In this document: positions 16,551 through 26,270 of the stretch, in pieces
How the letters are laid out: each line of letters begins with the position of its first letter
Position numbering within the stretch: the stretch's first letter is position 1
NCBI GenBank assembly: GCA_003649445.1
Contig: QMRV01000016.1
Coordinates: 1 to 43,216 of the forward strand
Origin: Thermoprotei archaeon
GTDB taxonomy: Archaea > Thermoproteota > Thermoprotei > Thermofilales > B15-G2
Direction of reading: 5' to 3'
DNA length: 43,216 nt
Translations under genes and position numbers: made by a program
Notes under the pieces: model-generated
Told to the model about the DNA's origin: nothing
Databases searched by the model: none
Seen by the model: the letters and a program-made list of their open reading frames with translations, nothing else

Positions 16551-18437
16551 ATAATGCTCTAGCTCTTCTTTGACTATTTTGTATATAATTGCTCCATCGA
16601 GCTTACCTCTATATTTCTTCATAACTATTCCCATTATAAGCTTGTCTGCTTTAGAACCTCTTTTCTTGATTCCCTCCGAGAACTTAGCTATCACTTCTTT
16701 GACATAGTTTCTCACTTCATCCTCCGTTACCTTGAATAAACCGAGCTTTTCTATTGCATCAGAGACACTTGAATCAGGATTCTCAGCTAGGTACTTCAAT
16801 ACATCAGGTATACTCTCTTTAGCTAACAAGTTTTTGCTTACTTTTTCGAATATTTCTTCAATATGTTCATCAGTAATGTTTTCCACTGGAACTCCGTCCC
16901 TTCTCAAGCTCTTGAGAATATTCTCTATTGTTGAAGCTATTAATGTAGGAGATACTCGTGGATACTTTTTCACCAATTTTTCAAATAAGTCAAGTCTATA
17001 TGACAAGAGTATCTTACGCGCTAACTCTTCGCTCAGGCCGTATTCTTCGACAAACTTCTTGAACTTTACCTCAGGAGGCTCTGGAAGCTGTTTTTTCAGC
17101 TCTTCAAGCCACTTTGAAGAAATTCTCACAGGCCTGATATCTGTTTCGGGATACATTCTAGCGGCACCAGGTCTAGGTCTGCTGTAGTGTGTTGTTCCAT
17201 CAGGATTCGCTCCTCTAGTTTCAGAAGGAATACATACTGACAGGAGCTTAGCTCTTTCAACAACTGCCTGCAGAGCTCTTCTAGCTTTGTCTTCTTTGTC
17301 TGCAACTATCACAAATGCGTCTTTCTCAGGGTCTCCTTTTAGAGCAGAAAATACTTTTGCTACTTCATCTGCCGTAATACCGTACTTTGGAAGCTCATCC
17401 GAGTGGAATATCCCCTTGACCCCTCCCCATACTCTTGCATAGTCTGCTAGCTCTGTGCCTACACGTCTTCCAGGCTGAATTTCTCTTCCAAGTATTCCCT
17501 TAAGTCCAGGAAGGAGACCCGCTAATACCCGACCGCCGCGCTTAATTGCATTTTTTATTATTTTACAGCCAGTTTCCTTGAAGATATCTGTTACATCAAC
17601 AATATTTATCTTGACCTTAGTTAAATCAACACCTCTTTCCTGGAGTTCCTCCTTTATTTTGAGCAAGTTTACTTGTCGCATTACCTCGTACTTAACTACC
17701 TTGGGTATAAGCTCCAAGTACTGCACGCCCTTTATTTCAACAAGTCCTCCCCCTTTAATGGATATATTAAGATCTTGTCTTATTGTGCCGAGACCTCTTT
17801 TCACGCCACCTATTACTCTGAGAAGCTGACCTATTTTTGCTGCAACAAGTTCTGCTTCTTTAGGAGAAGTAATGACAGGCGCTGTAGCAATTTCTATTAG
17901 GGGTATTCCGAGGCGATCTAGTCTATACACTACTTCTTTCTCACTCTCGGAGATTTTTCTCGCAGCATCTTCTTCAAGACATATCGTCTGTATAGGCACT
18001 TTTTTGTGCCCTATGTCTATGTACCCTCCTAAGGCTATTAGCGCTGTCCTCTGAAATCCTGTCGTGTTTGACCCGTCAATAACTATTTTTCTCATAACAT
18101 GAATCTCGTCTACAGGGTCTGCGTGTAGCGCTAAAGCTATTTTTAAGGCTATTTCTAAGGCTTCTCGGTTAATACTATGAGGAGGTTCTTCATCTAACTC
18201 TACAAGACACGAAGCTTCGCAAGGAGCCTCATACACATACTCTCTTCCTCTAATTTCCTCGAGCATAGCTGCTCTGTCCACTTCTCCCAGCTCACTGCGA
18301 GTAGCTCTTAGTCTGCGCCTGACTACAGGCCCTTTAAATTCCTTGACTAGAGATGTAGGACAGCTGCAGAATAACTTTTCCTTCGTATCTAGCATTTGGT
18401 GAAATTCTATTCCAACCTTAAGCCCTAAATCCTCCAT
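16539..18437 (-). CDS. gatE: Glutamyl-tRNA(Gln) amidotransferase subunit E
   Basis: A 632-residue GatE, the tRNA-binding and kinase subunit of the archaeal GatDE complex that turns Glu-tRNA(Gln) into Gln-tRNA(Gln). The N-terminus has the GatB/E cradle signature GLKVGIEFHQMLDTKEKLFCSC, and further on are EEPPHSINREAL, RKIVIDGSNTTGFQRTAL and YRLDRLGIPLIEIAT. An inserted AspRS-like domain (around residues 270-400) is what separates GatE from bacterial GatB, and a helical YqeY-like tail ends the protein (SKADKLIMGIVMKKYRGKLDG). It lies 9 bases downstream of gatD in a two-gene operon and overlaps the convergent coiled-coil gene by 12 bases. Confidence 0.96.
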   Translation of the reverse strand: MEDLGLKVGIEFHQMLDTKEKLFCSCPTSLVKEFKGPVVRRRLRATRSELGEVDRAAMLEEIRGREYVYEAPCEASCLVELDEEPPHSINREALEIALKIALALHADPVDEIHVMRKIVIDGSNTTGFQRTALIALGGYIDIGHKKVPIQTICLEEDAARKISESEKEVVYRLDRLGIPLIEIATAPVITSPKEAELVAAKIGQLLRVIGGVKRGLGTIRQDLNISIKGGGLVEIKGVQYLELIPKVVKYEVMRQVNLLKIKEELQERGVDLTKVKINIVDVTDIFKETGCKIIKNAIKRGGRVLAGLLPGLKGILGREIQPGRRVGTELADYARVWGGVKGIFHSDELPKYGITADEVAKVFSALKGDPEKDAFVIVADKEDKARRALQAVVERAKLLSVCIPSETRGANPDGTTHYSRPRPGAARMYPETDIRPVRISSKWLEELKKQLPEPPEVKFKKFVEEYGLSEELARKILLSYRLDLFEKLVKKYPRVSPTLIASTIENILKSLRRDGVPVENITDEHIEEIFEKVSKNLLAKESIPDVLKYLAENPDSSVSDAIEKLGLFKVTEDEVRNYVKEVIAKFSEGIKKRGSKADKLIMGIVMKKYRGKLDGAIIYKIVKEELEHYLHL

Positions 18438-18446
18438 AGTCTCATC

Positions 18447-19763
18447 CTAGAGTCCAAGTCTTTCATTAATCTCGTAGACAAAGTTCCTCAACATGAGTTC
18501 TCTCACTTCCTCTAAATCCCTTGTTTGAGCTAATATCCACATAAGCTTAACTAGTGCTGTCTCGGGTGTCATATCTTCACAAGGTATTGCACCAGCTTTA
18601 ATTAGTTCTACTCCACGCCTATAAACATTCAAGTTAACTCGCCCCCAGATGCACTGGCTTGTCACAGCTACAGGTATACCTTCGGCAACCGCCTCCTCAA
18701 CATACTTCACCATAGGCTGAGGCACGTGTCCTAAACCTGTAGCCTCAAGTACTATTCCGTGATACTTAGAATCTATGGCCCATCTGATAATTTCAGGGCT
18801 GCATCCAGGATATACTTTTATCAGGAGAACACGGCCGTCGAACTTTGGTTTGAGAACAATATTATTCGCTGTTTTTTCTCTAAAAATATATCTATCGTTT
18901 ATAACTACTACTTTTCCATTTTCAACCTTGGCTATAGGCATATCGTTCACGCTCTTAAATGCGTCCCTGCGGCTCGTATGCAGCTTTCTTGCCTTAACTC
19001 CTCTATGCACATAACAGTATGTATCGCTGCTCTCTCCATGCATTACTATAACTGATTCAGCAAAAGGTGCTTTCTTAGCTGTAATGACAGCTGACAGCAA
19101 GTTCAGGAACGCATCCGAGGAAGGCCTGTCGGGAGAACGTTGAGCACCCACAAATACTATAGGCCCGCTCGCTCTTTGTACAGCAAAAGCGAGTGCTGCC
19201 GCCGAAAAATGCATAGTATCTGTTCCGTGAGTAAAGATAACTCCTACAGCTCCCTTTTTGAACTCTTCATACGCCACCTTAGCCATAGTTTCCCAGTGTT
19301 TAGGTGTCATATCCTCGCTCAGTATATTAAAGAGAGGTCGAGCTCTAATGGAAGCTATGTCCTTGATTTCAGGGACCATTGCATAGAGATCTTTTGTCGA
19401 AAAAGCAGGATAAACAGCTCCTGTAAGGTAATCTACTTTCGAGGAAATAGTTCCTCCAGTATTGACTATCACTACTTCACCCAAGCTTTTCTCAAGCTCT
19501 TCAGCGGTAAGCGTAGGGCTCCTCACTCCCTCCGACTTTTCAAGAAGCTCTACTCTGGTCTTTTCATCGAACGCTACACCAATATTGTATCCGTTAGACA
19601 ACTTTATGACTATACAGCGAGGATCTCCATAAAATGGTCTAGGCATTAACAGTCCTACGTACTCTTTCCCGTTTTTCACTATCCTTATTTTGTCGTATAT
19701 GTCGATGCTTTTTCTCTCAAACACTTCAATGATTTCTTGAGAGTATCCTCCGTATTTTTCCAT
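18447..19763 (-). CDS. gatD: Glutamyl-tRNA(Gln) amidotransferase subunit D
   Basis: A 438-residue GatD, the asparaginase-like subunit that releases ammonia from glutamine for GatE. An N-terminal barrel domain of about 85 residues (VKNGKEYVGLLMPRPFYG) is followed by an L-asparaginase fold with the catalytic threonine in NTGGTISS, a second signature THGTDTMHFSAAAL, and VTSQCIWGRVNLNVY near the C-terminus. All expected catalytic residues are present and the length is typical. It is the first gene of the gatDE operon; its start is divergent from S30e across about 50 bases. No separate GlnRS would be needed in this organism. Confidence 0.96.
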   Translation of the reverse strand: MEKYGGYSQEIIEVFERKSIDIYDKIRIVKNGKEYVGLLMPRPFYGDPRCIVIKLSNGYNIGVAFDEKTRVELLEKSEGVRSPTLTAEELEKSLGEVVIVNTGGTISSKVDYLTGAVYPAFSTKDLYAMVPEIKDIASIRARPLFNILSEDMTPKHWETMAKVAYEEFKKGAVGVIFTHGTDTMHFSAAALAFAVQRASGPIVFVGAQRSPDRPSSDAFLNLLSAVITAKKAPFAESVIVMHGESSDTYCYVHRGVKARKLHTSRRDAFKSVNDMPIAKVENGKVVVINDRYIFREKTANNIVLKPKFDGRVLLIKVYPGCSPEIIRWAIDSKYHGIVLEATGLGHVPQPMVKYVEEAVAEGIPVAVTSQCIWGRVNLNVYRRGVELIKAGAIPCEDMTPETALVKLMWILAQTRDLEEVRELMLRNFVYEINERLGL

Positions 19764-19787
19764 CGTAGAGAGTTACAGTAAGGAAGA

Positions 19788-19795
19788 TTTATATA
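19788..19795 (+). promoter_or_regulatory. TATA box for rps30e
   Basis: TTTATATA centred about 25 bases before the ATG at 19817, predicting a leaderless mRNA. This is why the shorter S30e start is preferred to the TTG at 19796. Confidence 0.6.
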
Positions 19796-19816
19796 TTGAG
19801 CCACAACCAGTATCTT

Positions 19817-19981
19817 ATGCCTAGCCACGGAAGCTTAACTAAAGCTGGTAAAGTAAGAAATGCTACACCTAAGATACCCCCGAAACCTAAAAAGAACCTA
19901 ATTCCGCGCAGACGTAACTATAGAAACTATAGAAGACGAGTACTTTACGCGGCCCTCGCTGGAGGAAGAAGACGATACTAG
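19817..19981 (+). CDS. rps30e: 30S ribosomal protein S30e
   Basis: A 54-residue basic protein of the small subunit. The start [19 protein letters not shown] is the S30e signature (HGSLxxAGKVRxxTPK), followed by [21 protein letters not shown] and a basic C-terminus. Unlike eukaryotic FAU there is no ubiquitin-like fusion. The TTG at 19796 would add 7 residues, but the TATA position argues for ATG 19817. It lies 56 bases before nop5 and could be co-transcribed with it, though nop5 also has AT-rich sequence upstream. Confidence 0.94.
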   Translation: MPSHGSLTKAGKVRNATPKIPPKPKKNLIPRRRNYRNYRRRVLYAALAGGRRRY

Positions 19982-20037
19982 CCTAGTGTTAGTTAAATAT
20001 ATTTATTTTAACTTTCTAACTATTTTTAGGTGATGAA

Positions 20038-21252
20038 ATGAAATGTTACATAGTCGAAGATATTGTAGGAGTACTAGCAATAGATGATGAGGGAAACGTT
20101 TTAGACAAAATAATTTACGACCGAAAATTCCCTGAGAGTATAGTAAAGAAACTGCTGTCGCTTGAGAAAGGAGAAGTACTAGATGAAATAAAAACTCTGT
20201 GCAAAAATCTTATTTCCAAGGGTGTAAAGGAAATAATTTTAGAAGATGAAAACCTAGCCAGAAGCCTGGCTCGAATGTTTCCCGAGATATCGTTCTCTGC
20301 AGAAATTCCTAGCAAAGGAGGCCTCCTCTACAGGAAATCGAAAAGAAAAATTCTCGAATCTATTGGAATAAATTATAGTGACTACCTTCGACTACTTTAT
20401 GAAATTTCAGTTAAGCTGACAAAGAACAAGGTCAAGGAGGAGGCTGAAAAAAGAGACTTGTTCATAGCTCAAGCGATCTCAGCTATAGATGAAACGGACA
20501 AGACAATAAATCTATACGCCTCAAGACTCAGAGAATGGTATGGGCTTCACTTCCCCGAACTCGACGAAATGATAAGAGAACACGAGACGTACATCAAAAT
20601 AATAAAGGAGATCGGCTCTAGAGATAACATCACCAAAGAAAAGTTAATGGAGCTAGGTATACCGTCTGGAAAAGCCGCAAAAATAGAAGAGCTAGCTAGA
20701 GAAAGCATGGGCGCAGACATTACCGAATTCGACTTAGAGGCTATTAGAGGCCTAGCCAGTATAGCGCTAGACCTTTACAGCCTTAGAAGAAAACTAGCAG
20801 AGTACGTAGACGAAGCCATGAAAGAAGTAGCACCTAACATAAGAGCACTAGTAGGACCTCTACTAGGAGCTAGACTAATCGCCCTAGCAGGAGGACTAAA
20901 GAAATTAGCCATGTTACCTGCAAGCACTATACAAGTCTTAGGAGCAGAAAAAGCTCTGTTTAGAGCTCTCAGAACTGGAGGAAAACCTCCAAAGCACGGA
21001 GTAATCTTCCAGTACCCAGATATCTTTAGAAGTCCTCGCTGGCAAAGAGGAAAAATAGCAAGAGCTCTTGCAGCAAAGCTGGCAATTGCCGCTAGAATAG
21101 ACGCATTCACGGGAGAATATAAAGCAGATATGCTTGAAGAAGAACTGAGGAAGAGAATAGAAGAGATAAAGACCCTCTACGCAAGACCACCTCCTCGTAA
21201 AGAAGAAAAACCTAAGAGGAGGAAACGTGGTAAAAGAAGAAGGAGAAGGTGA
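20038..21252 (+). CDS. nop5: Nop5 (Nop56/58), C/D box sRNP core protein
   Basis: A 404-residue Nop5, the scaffold of archaeal box C/D RNPs that links L7Ae-bound RNA to fibrillarin. The N-terminal fibrillarin-binding domain (about 1-120) is followed by a coiled-coil region for dimerisation and by the Nop domain, with [27 protein letters not shown] and the RNA-contacting [20 protein letters not shown]. The tail is very basic ([12 protein letters not shown]). AGGTGATGAA upstream provides a ribosome site. The next gene, fibrillarin, starts 4 bases after the stop, so both RNP proteins are made together. They would act on guide RNAs such as the elements at 14336-14385 and 5350-5397. Confidence 0.96.
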   Translation: MKCYIVEDIVGVLAIDDEGNVLDKIIYDRKFPESIVKKLLSLEKGEVLDEIKTLCKNLISKGVKEIILEDENLARSLARMFPEISFSAEIPSKGGLLYRKSKRKILESIGINYSDYLRLLYEISVKLTKNKVKEEAEKRDLFIAQAISAIDETDKTINLYASRLREWYGLHFPELDEMIREHETYIKIIKEIGSRDNITKEKLMELGIPSGKAAKIEELARESMGADITEFDLEAIRGLASIALDLYSLRRKLAEYVDEAMKEVAPNIRALVGPLLGARLIALAGGLKKLAMLPASTIQVLGAEKALFRALRTGGKPPKHGVIFQYPDIFRSPRWQRGKIARALAAKLAIAARIDAFTGEYKADMLEEELRKRIEEIKTLYARPPPRKEEKPKRRKRGKRRRRR

Positions 21253-21256
21253 TAAT

Positions 21257-21949
21257 ATGAGTATTGAAATAAAACCTCATGAAAAATTTGAAGGAGTATA
21301 TTGGGTTATATTCGAAGATGGCGCCAAGAAATTAGCAACAAAAAGTCTTGCGCCAGGACATAAAGTGTACGGCGAGCAGATAATATCGTATGAGGGAGAA
21401 GAGTACAGAGTATGGAACCCCTATAGAAGCAAACTAGCAGCAGCCATTCTCAAGGGACTCGAAGTAATGCCAATTAAGAAAGGAAGCAAAGTACTGTACT
21501 TAGGTGCTGCCTCAGGAACTACTGCAAGCCATGTCTCAGACATAATAGGAGAAGAGGGCATAATCTACTGTATAGAGTTCTCTCCTAGAGTAATGAGAGA
21601 ACTTATTGAAAAATGCTGCAACTACAGAAAGAACATGATACCGATTCTAGCCGACGCAAGATTTCCTAATCTCTATCGAATGTACATAGAAGAAGTAGAC
21701 ATAGTGTACGCCGACATAGCACAACCTTTCCAGAGCAAAATACTTGCAGATAACGCTGACTTTTTCTTAAAGAAAGGAGGATGGGCTATGCAAGCAATAA
21801 AGGCCATGAGCATCGACGTCACTAGAGAGCCTTCAGAGACATACAAAGAAGAGATAAGTCATCTCGAGAAAAGAGGATTTGAAGTAAAGAATGTTGTCCA
21901 TCTCGAGCCATATGATATAGCACACGCATTCGTAGTAGCTCTCAGATGA
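21257..21949 (+). CDS. flpA: Fibrillarin-like rRNA/tRNA 2'-O-methyltransferase
   Basis: About 230 residues. This is the catalytic subunit of the box C/D RNP, transferring methyl from AdoMet to ribose 2'-OH at guided sites. The AdoMet-binding motif I is [53 protein letters not shown] and [13 protein letters not shown] follow in the order typical of fibrillarin. The ATG at 21257 is chosen because GGTGAT lies just upstream; an in-frame start at 21227 inside nop5 would add a non-conserved extension. Its last 4 bases overlap the start of the downstream HTH regulator (ATGA). Confidence 0.96.
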   Translation: MSIEIKPHEKFEGVYWVIFEDGAKKLATKSLAPGHKVYGEQIISYEGEEYRVWNPYRSKLAAAILKGLEVMPIKKGSKVLYLGAASGTTASHVSDIIGEEGIIYCIEFSPRVMRELIEKCCNYRKNMIPILADARFPNLYRMYIEEVDIVYADIAQPFQSKILADNADFFLKKGGWAMQAIKAMSIDVTREPSETYKEEISHLEKRGFEVKNVVHLEPYDIAHAFVVALR

Positions 21950-22920
21950 CAACAGATATGTCAAAGCCACAGTTAATGCTAGAGAAAGCTAGAATGCTTG
22001 TAGAAACACTGAAAGAAGAACTTAAAAACAAGAATTTCGTAGTAGAAATATTAAAATCTTCTTCAAGGAAATACTGTTCAGACATAATAGCCCTAAGGCC
22101 TCAAAAGAAAGAAAAAGTCATAATGTCACTTAAATGTGTAATAGACATAAATGAATGCACGAGACAAAATATAAACGAATTAAAGAAATTCTGCGTATCT
22201 ACGGGATCAATTCCGCTCATTGTAGGGCTAACATCACGTAGAGAAGAACTTCTCTCCGGAGTTGTGTACAAGAGATTTGGTGTTTATGCTGTACACCTAT
22301 CAACATTTATTGATGCTTTAAGAGGACATAAACCTATAGCATTTACCGAAAGAGGAGGACTTTACGTAAATATCAACGGCTCCAGCTTAAAGAGAGCCCG
22401 ACTCAAGAAGGGATACTCACTAGGAGAACTCGCAATGAAACTAGGAGTCAGTAGGAAAGCAGTATACGACTACGAGAGAGAAAAAATGAACGCAACACTA
22501 GACATTGTCTCAAAACTCGAAAGTATATTAGATGAGAATGTAATCAAGCCTATCGATATATTCGAGTGGAAAGAAGAAAGAATAGCAGAAAACTCTTTAC
22601 CTAAACGTCCATTGCTTAGAGCAGTATACTGTAAAGTGAAAAGTCTTGGATACGACATATTCTGCTTTTCTAGAATGCCCTTTGACATGATAGCTTTTAG
22701 ACATAAAGAAGAAAAGAAAATTTTAATAAAAATACTGGGCAAATCAAACAAAATAGAAGAAACACTTAAAGAAATAGAGCTATCTCGAAAAGTTGCTCAA
22801 CTCACTTCGTCAGACATGATAGTCGTATCTGATAAAAAGATACCAAAGATCGTTGAAAAAGAAAAATACGAAGATATAAATATAGTCGATAAAAACAATA
22901 TTCAACATGAAATTAACTAG
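21946..22920 (+). CDS. Archaeal XRE-type HTH transcriptional regulator (COG1395)
   Basis: A 324-residue protein with the layout of the archaeal COG1395 family. An N-terminal restriction-endonuclease-like or ligand domain (about 1-145) is followed by a cro/C1-type helix-turn-helix at about residues 148-205 ([20 protein letters not shown], then [13 protein letters not shown]). A second alpha/beta domain runs to the C-terminus. The family is conserved across archaea but its targets are not known to me. It overlaps fibrillarin by 4 bases and trm1 by 14 bases, so it belongs to the nop5-flpA-trm1 operon and could act on that operon; this is inferred only from position. Confidence 0.85.
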   Translation: MTTDMSKPQLMLEKARMLVETLKEELKNKNFVVEILKSSSRKYCSDIIALRPQKKEKVIMSLKCVIDINECTRQNINELKKFCVSTGSIPLIVGLTSRREELLSGVVYKRFGVYAVHLSTFIDALRGHKPIAFTERGGLYVNINGSSLKRARLKKGYSLGELAMKLGVSRKAVYDYEREKMNATLDIVSKLESILDENVIKPIDIFEWKEERIAENSLPKRPLLRAVYCKVKSLGYDIFCFSRMPFDMIAFRHKEEKKILIKILGKSNKIEETLKEIELSRKVAQLTSSDMIVVSDKKIPKIVEKEKYEDINIVDKNNIQHEIN

Positions 22921-24172
22921 AGAAGAATATCTTCTAAATACTCTTAAGTCTATTTTAAATATTCCTTTAATCATTATTGTTGAAGGCAAAACAAAAGCAA
23001 TAGTACCTGACTTAAAGTCGTATGAGAAGAATGGCCTTGTAGACCCCTGCTGGATCCCTATTTTCTATAATCCAGCGATGAAAACAAACAGAGACCTGAG
23101 TGTAGCAGCTGTGATGGCTTTTAAAGAGTACAGCGAATTCGACTCAATAGCTCTTTGTGAACCTCTCACAGCAACTGGTATTAGAGGCTTAAGGTATGCT
23201 GTAGAAGCTTCAGCAGACTACGTGGTCTTAAACGATATAGACATCAAAGCCGCTTCGATAGCTAAGGCTAACATCATGCTAAATGAAGTAGAGGATAAAG
23301 TAGAAGTATTCAATCTTGATGCTAATATACTGCTTATTCTATGCAGGAAATTCTCTAAATTTAATGTAATAGACATTGATCCCTACGGCTCTCCTGAACC
23401 CTTCGTAAGGTCTGCTCTTACAGCGTTGACACACAAAGGTATGCTGTGCTTGACTGCAACAGATTTAGCACCGTTAACTGGCGTCCATAGGCAATCTTGT
23501 ATTCGTAGATATTTCTCATTCCCCATGAAAATTGACTGCTCTCTAGAACTTGCCGCCCGCATTCTTTACTACGATATAGTTAAGAAAGCCTCGCCACTAA
23601 ACATAGGAATAAAACCTTTACTCACTTTTAAGGATAGACACTACATCAGATGCTTTGTACAAGTATTTAAGTCTAGAAAAAAAGCTGACGAAAATCTAAG
23701 TCAGATAGGCTATCTTCACTATTGCAGTAAGTGTGGTTACCGTAACTTAATCCAGTTCCACTACAGTAGTACAAAATGCCCTGTATGTGGGTCTGATGCA
23801 AGTCTTCTAGGACCTTTATGGATCGGCAAAATCTTTGATAGCGACTTCTGCCAAAAAACATATTCTAAGCTAAAAACTATTACTACAAGCATTAGACTTC
23901 TAGAAAAAATGGAGCTTCTTTTAAAAGAGTGTTCAATAGACTCTCCCTATATAACTACTGAAATCTTATCGAAAGCTACTCGACTCAATGAAGTTTCAGC
24001 CAAAATAATAGTCGAAAATCTCGTCAAGAAGGGATATAGAGCCTCGCTAACTCACTTCGACTCAAAAGGATTCAAAACAAATGCTCCTTATTCAATTATA
24101 CTTGAATTAATTAAAGCCCTCTCTTCATCGCCCCACAGTATTTCTAATCTTTCTCCAGCACGCGACGACTGA
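22907..24172 (+). CDS. trm1: tRNA (guanine26-N2)-dimethyltransferase Trm1
   Basis: A 421-residue Trm1, which methylates N2 of G26 in tRNAs using AdoMet. Signatures are FYNPAMKTNRDLSVAAVMAF, CEPLTATGIRGLRYAVEA, NDIDIKAASIAKANI and the catalytic motif IDIDPYGSPEPF, then TATDLAPLTGVH. A zinc ribbon (CSKCGYRNL...CPVCGSD) lies near residues 270-300, followed by the domain ending ASLTHFDSKGFKTNAP. About 25 residues follow that motif; these form an unusual 85-base overlap with the convergent dehydrogenase gene. Trm1 is the last gene of the nop5 operon. Confidence 0.95.
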   Translation: MKLTREEYLLNTLKSILNIPLIIIVEGKTKAIVPDLKSYEKNGLVDPCWIPIFYNPAMKTNRDLSVAAVMAFKEYSEFDSIALCEPLTATGIRGLRYAVEASADYVVLNDIDIKAASIAKANIMLNEVEDKVEVFNLDANILLILCRKFSKFNVIDIDPYGSPEPFVRSALTALTHKGMLCLTATDLAPLTGVHRQSCIRRYFSFPMKIDCSLELAARILYYDIVKKASPLNIGIKPLLTFKDRHYIRCFVQVFKSRKKADENLSQIGYLHYCSKCGYRNLIQFHYSSTKCPVCGSDASLLGPLWIGKIFDSDFCQKTYSKLKTITTSIRLLEKMELLLKECSIDSPYITTEILSKATRLNEVSAKIIVENLVKKGYRASLTHFDSKGFKTNAPYSIILELIKALSSSPHSISNLSPARDD

Positions 24173-25179
24173 AGTGCACACTCCACACACTTAAGTGCAA
24201 TATATCCCCATCTCGCAGAATTCAGTGGTTCTCTTCGGTGCTTGGCACACTCTAAGAAGTGTTGATCTTCTACGAAGAGAGGCTCATTTTCTGCTGTCAA
24301 CATGAGCTCACGAGTAACAGTATCTTTAGATCTATAAGCTTGAATCACTTCCTGGAATGTTCCAAGAGATATGTGTTGAGAAAGCCCCTTCTCAATAACA
24401 TACTTCTGGAGGATATAGTCTAACTCTATTACGCTCTCCTTAGTTTGTATCATTAAGACTCTCTTTTTAAACGTTGAGCTAGCTCTCCAGCTCGCCCTCG
24501 CGATATATATCGTACTATTGTCAAACTCGTAAAGCGCTGATATATCATTTTCATAGACACTGTTATCTGTGATCGCTCGAGCTGTTACATATCTAGGTAT
24601 TTTTCCTGACAGGAAGACTACTACATCTACGTCATGTGTCAAAAGATCATGAGCTACACCTAGGTTTAAGGTATGCTTACCGGGAGGCCCTGGACCTATT
24701 CTTTGAGTAAAAATAAACACTATATCATCGTTCGAGGGAAATACTTTTTCACGCAGATAGTCTCTGACAGCAAGTACAGCTGAATTAAATCTCTCTACAT
24801 GACCTACTGCAAACACTCTACCTTCTTTTCTAGCCGTCTTTATAAGCTCTAGACCTTCTTCACAGCTAGCTGCAAGAGGTTTTTCTACTAAGACATCCGC
24901 CCTTTTTAATAAGGCAAGCGATACTTTGTGATGATATATTGTTGGCACAGCCACTATAGCGCAGTCCAAGTCTTCGTGAGCCACTAGCTCAGAGACATCA
25001 TAGTATATTTTGTCCGCACTATACATTTCTGCTATTTCATTCGCAATTTTTTTATTTACATCACATACTATTAGCTCAGAGCATACTCCCTTATTTCTTA
25101 AACTCGAGAGAACTCTAACATGGTTTTTTCCCCAGCGCCCTGTACCGACAACCGCTACTTTAAGCCCTTCTCTCGCCAT
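24088..25179 (-). CDS. Gfo/Idh/MocA-family oxidoreductase
   Basis: A 363-residue NAD(P)-dependent sugar dehydrogenase of the Gfo/Idh/MocA family. The Rossmann motif is VAVVGTGRWGKNHVRVL (residues 8-24). The strand LDCAIVAVPTIYHHK is followed by the family EKP motif in DVLVEKPLAAS (Lys about 97), then FAVGHVERFNSAV, and the C-terminal sheet domain with NLGVAHDLLTHDVDVVVFL carries the usual catalytic HDxxHD-like pattern. It resembles UDP-GlcNAc(A) 3-dehydrogenases such as WlbA, but the substrate cannot be fixed from sequence. It is a single gene, and its 3' end overlaps trm1 by 85 bases. Confidence 0.88.
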   Translation of the reverse strand: MAREGLKVAVVGTGRWGKNHVRVLSSLRNKGVCSELIVCDVNKKIANEIAEMYSADKIYYDVSELVAHEDLDCAIVAVPTIYHHKVSLALLKRADVLVEKPLAASCEEGLELIKTARKEGRVFAVGHVERFNSAVLAVRDYLREKVFPSNDDIVFIFTQRIGPGPPGKHTLNLGVAHDLLTHDVDVVVFLSGKIPRYVTARAITDNSVYENDISALYEFDNSTIYIARASWRASSTFKKRVLMIQTKESVIELDYILQKYVIEKGLSQHISLGTFQEVIQAYRSKDTVTRELMLTAENEPLFVEDQHFLECAKHRREPLNSARWGYIALKCVECALQSSRAGERLEILWGDEERALINSSIIE

Positions 25180-25269
25180 TTATCGCATTAACGAACTCAA
25201 ATTAATAAACTTATACTCACTGCACTTATAAACGGTAAACAAAAATACTTAGAAAAATATTTTCAAGCC

Positions 25270-25848
25270 GTGAAACGTAGAAAGAAACTTATACTTGTTG
25301 CAGGTCTTCCGGGTTCAGGGAAAAGCGTATTTTCTAAAGTAGCTGAAAAGAATTCTATACCTGTAGTTTCGCTAGGAGATGTCGTTAGAGAAGAAGCTAG
25401 AAAGAGAGGGCTCGACTTATCAGCCGAAAATTTAGGCAAAATAGCTACAGAACTTAGGCAGCGATATGGCAAAGATATTATGGCAAGACGCGTCATAACC
25501 AAATTGCTTTACAGCGAGTCTCCTATTATCGTAGTCGATGGAGTAAGAAGTCTAGACGAAGTTGAGTACTTCAAGAAATTCTTCGACGTAGTAATTGTCG
25601 CCATTCACACATCTCCAAAAACCCGTTTTTCTAGATTAAGAGCTAGAGGGCGGCCAGATGATCCAAGGAGCTGGAGCGACTTTAGAGAAAGAGACGAGAG
25701 AGAGTTATCTTTGGGTATAGGGAATGTTATAGCACTGGCCGACTTCATGATAGTCAACGAAGAAATTTCATTATCAGAGTTCGAAGCTTTATGTGAAAGA
25801 CTTATAACTAAAATAGCAGGTGAATACTTCGGTGAGAATAGAAGTTAG
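25270..25848 (+). CDS. UPF0200 P-loop kinase-like protein (dephospho-CoA kinase-like)
   Basis: A 192-residue P-loop NTPase of the archaeal UPF0200 family, similar to nucleotide and dephospho-CoA kinases. Walker A is AGLPGSGKSVFSK (about residues 11-23), then VSLGDVVREEARKRG, VVDGVRSLDEVEYFK (Walker B region) and RLRARGRPDDPRSWSDFRERDERE, a lid-like arginine-rich loop. The start codon is GTG. The next gene, of the UPF0201 family, overlaps its 3' end; the two families are known as adjacent or fused genes in other archaea, for example AF_1395. The physiological substrate is not established. Confidence 0.88.
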   Translation: MKRRKKLILVAGLPGSGKSVFSKVAEKNSIPVVSLGDVVREEARKRGLDLSAENLGKIATELRQRYGKDIMARRVITKLLYSESPIIVVDGVRSLDEVEYFKKFFDVVIVAIHTSPKTRFSRLRARGRPDDPRSWSDFRERDERELSLGIGNVIALADFMIVNEEISLSEFEALCERLITKIAGEYFGENRS

Positions 25849-26269
25849 ATGTGAAGTAAGACCGACCGAGAACTTGGAGAAAGTCAAAAAAGCTATACTA
25901 AACTTCTTCGCTCCAGAGAAAATAGAGATAAGAAAGCAAGAAAATAGGAGAATAATAATAATATGCAGAGCAGAAAGCCACAAATCGCTACTCAGGTTGT
26001 ATGATGCTCTTAGAAGGCAACGAATACTAGACGCAGCTCGCTCCCACCTCAAGAAAAGCATAATCGGAACAACTATAGTTTTTCACATACATAAACAGGC
26101 TGCTTACGTAGGGTCACTCTCTTTCTGCTCAGTGCCCGAAAAAGAAAGCCCCTTAGGTGCAATAACCTTTGTAGTTTCCTGCGAAAATCCAGATCAGTTT
26201 ATAGATTGGCTCACGCCAATGACAATAAATGGTAAACCATTCTACGAAGTAGAGCCTCCTGACCCCTGA
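25832..26269 (+). CDS. UPF0201 / COG1325 predicted RNA-binding protein
   Basis: About 145 residues matching the UPF0201 family (COG1325), once predicted to be an exosome-associated RNA-binding protein. Motifs include RIEVRCEVRPTENLEKVKKA at the start, LRRQRILDAARSHL in the centre and SPLGAITFVVSCENP in the C-terminal half. Two GTG starts are possible. I prefer 25832 because AGGTGA lies 7 bases upstream; 25820 would add MNTS. Translation overlaps the UPF0200 gene by 17 bases, indicating coupling. It ends two bases from the convergent RNase Z gene. Confidence 0.85.
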   Translation: MRIEVRCEVRPTENLEKVKKAILNFFAPEKIEIRKQENRRIIIICRAESHKSLLRLYDALRRQRILDAARSHLKKSIIGTTIVFHIHKQAAYVGSLSFCSVPEKESPLGAITFVVSCENPDQFIDWLTPMTINGKPFYEVEPPDP

Positions 26270-26270
26270 C

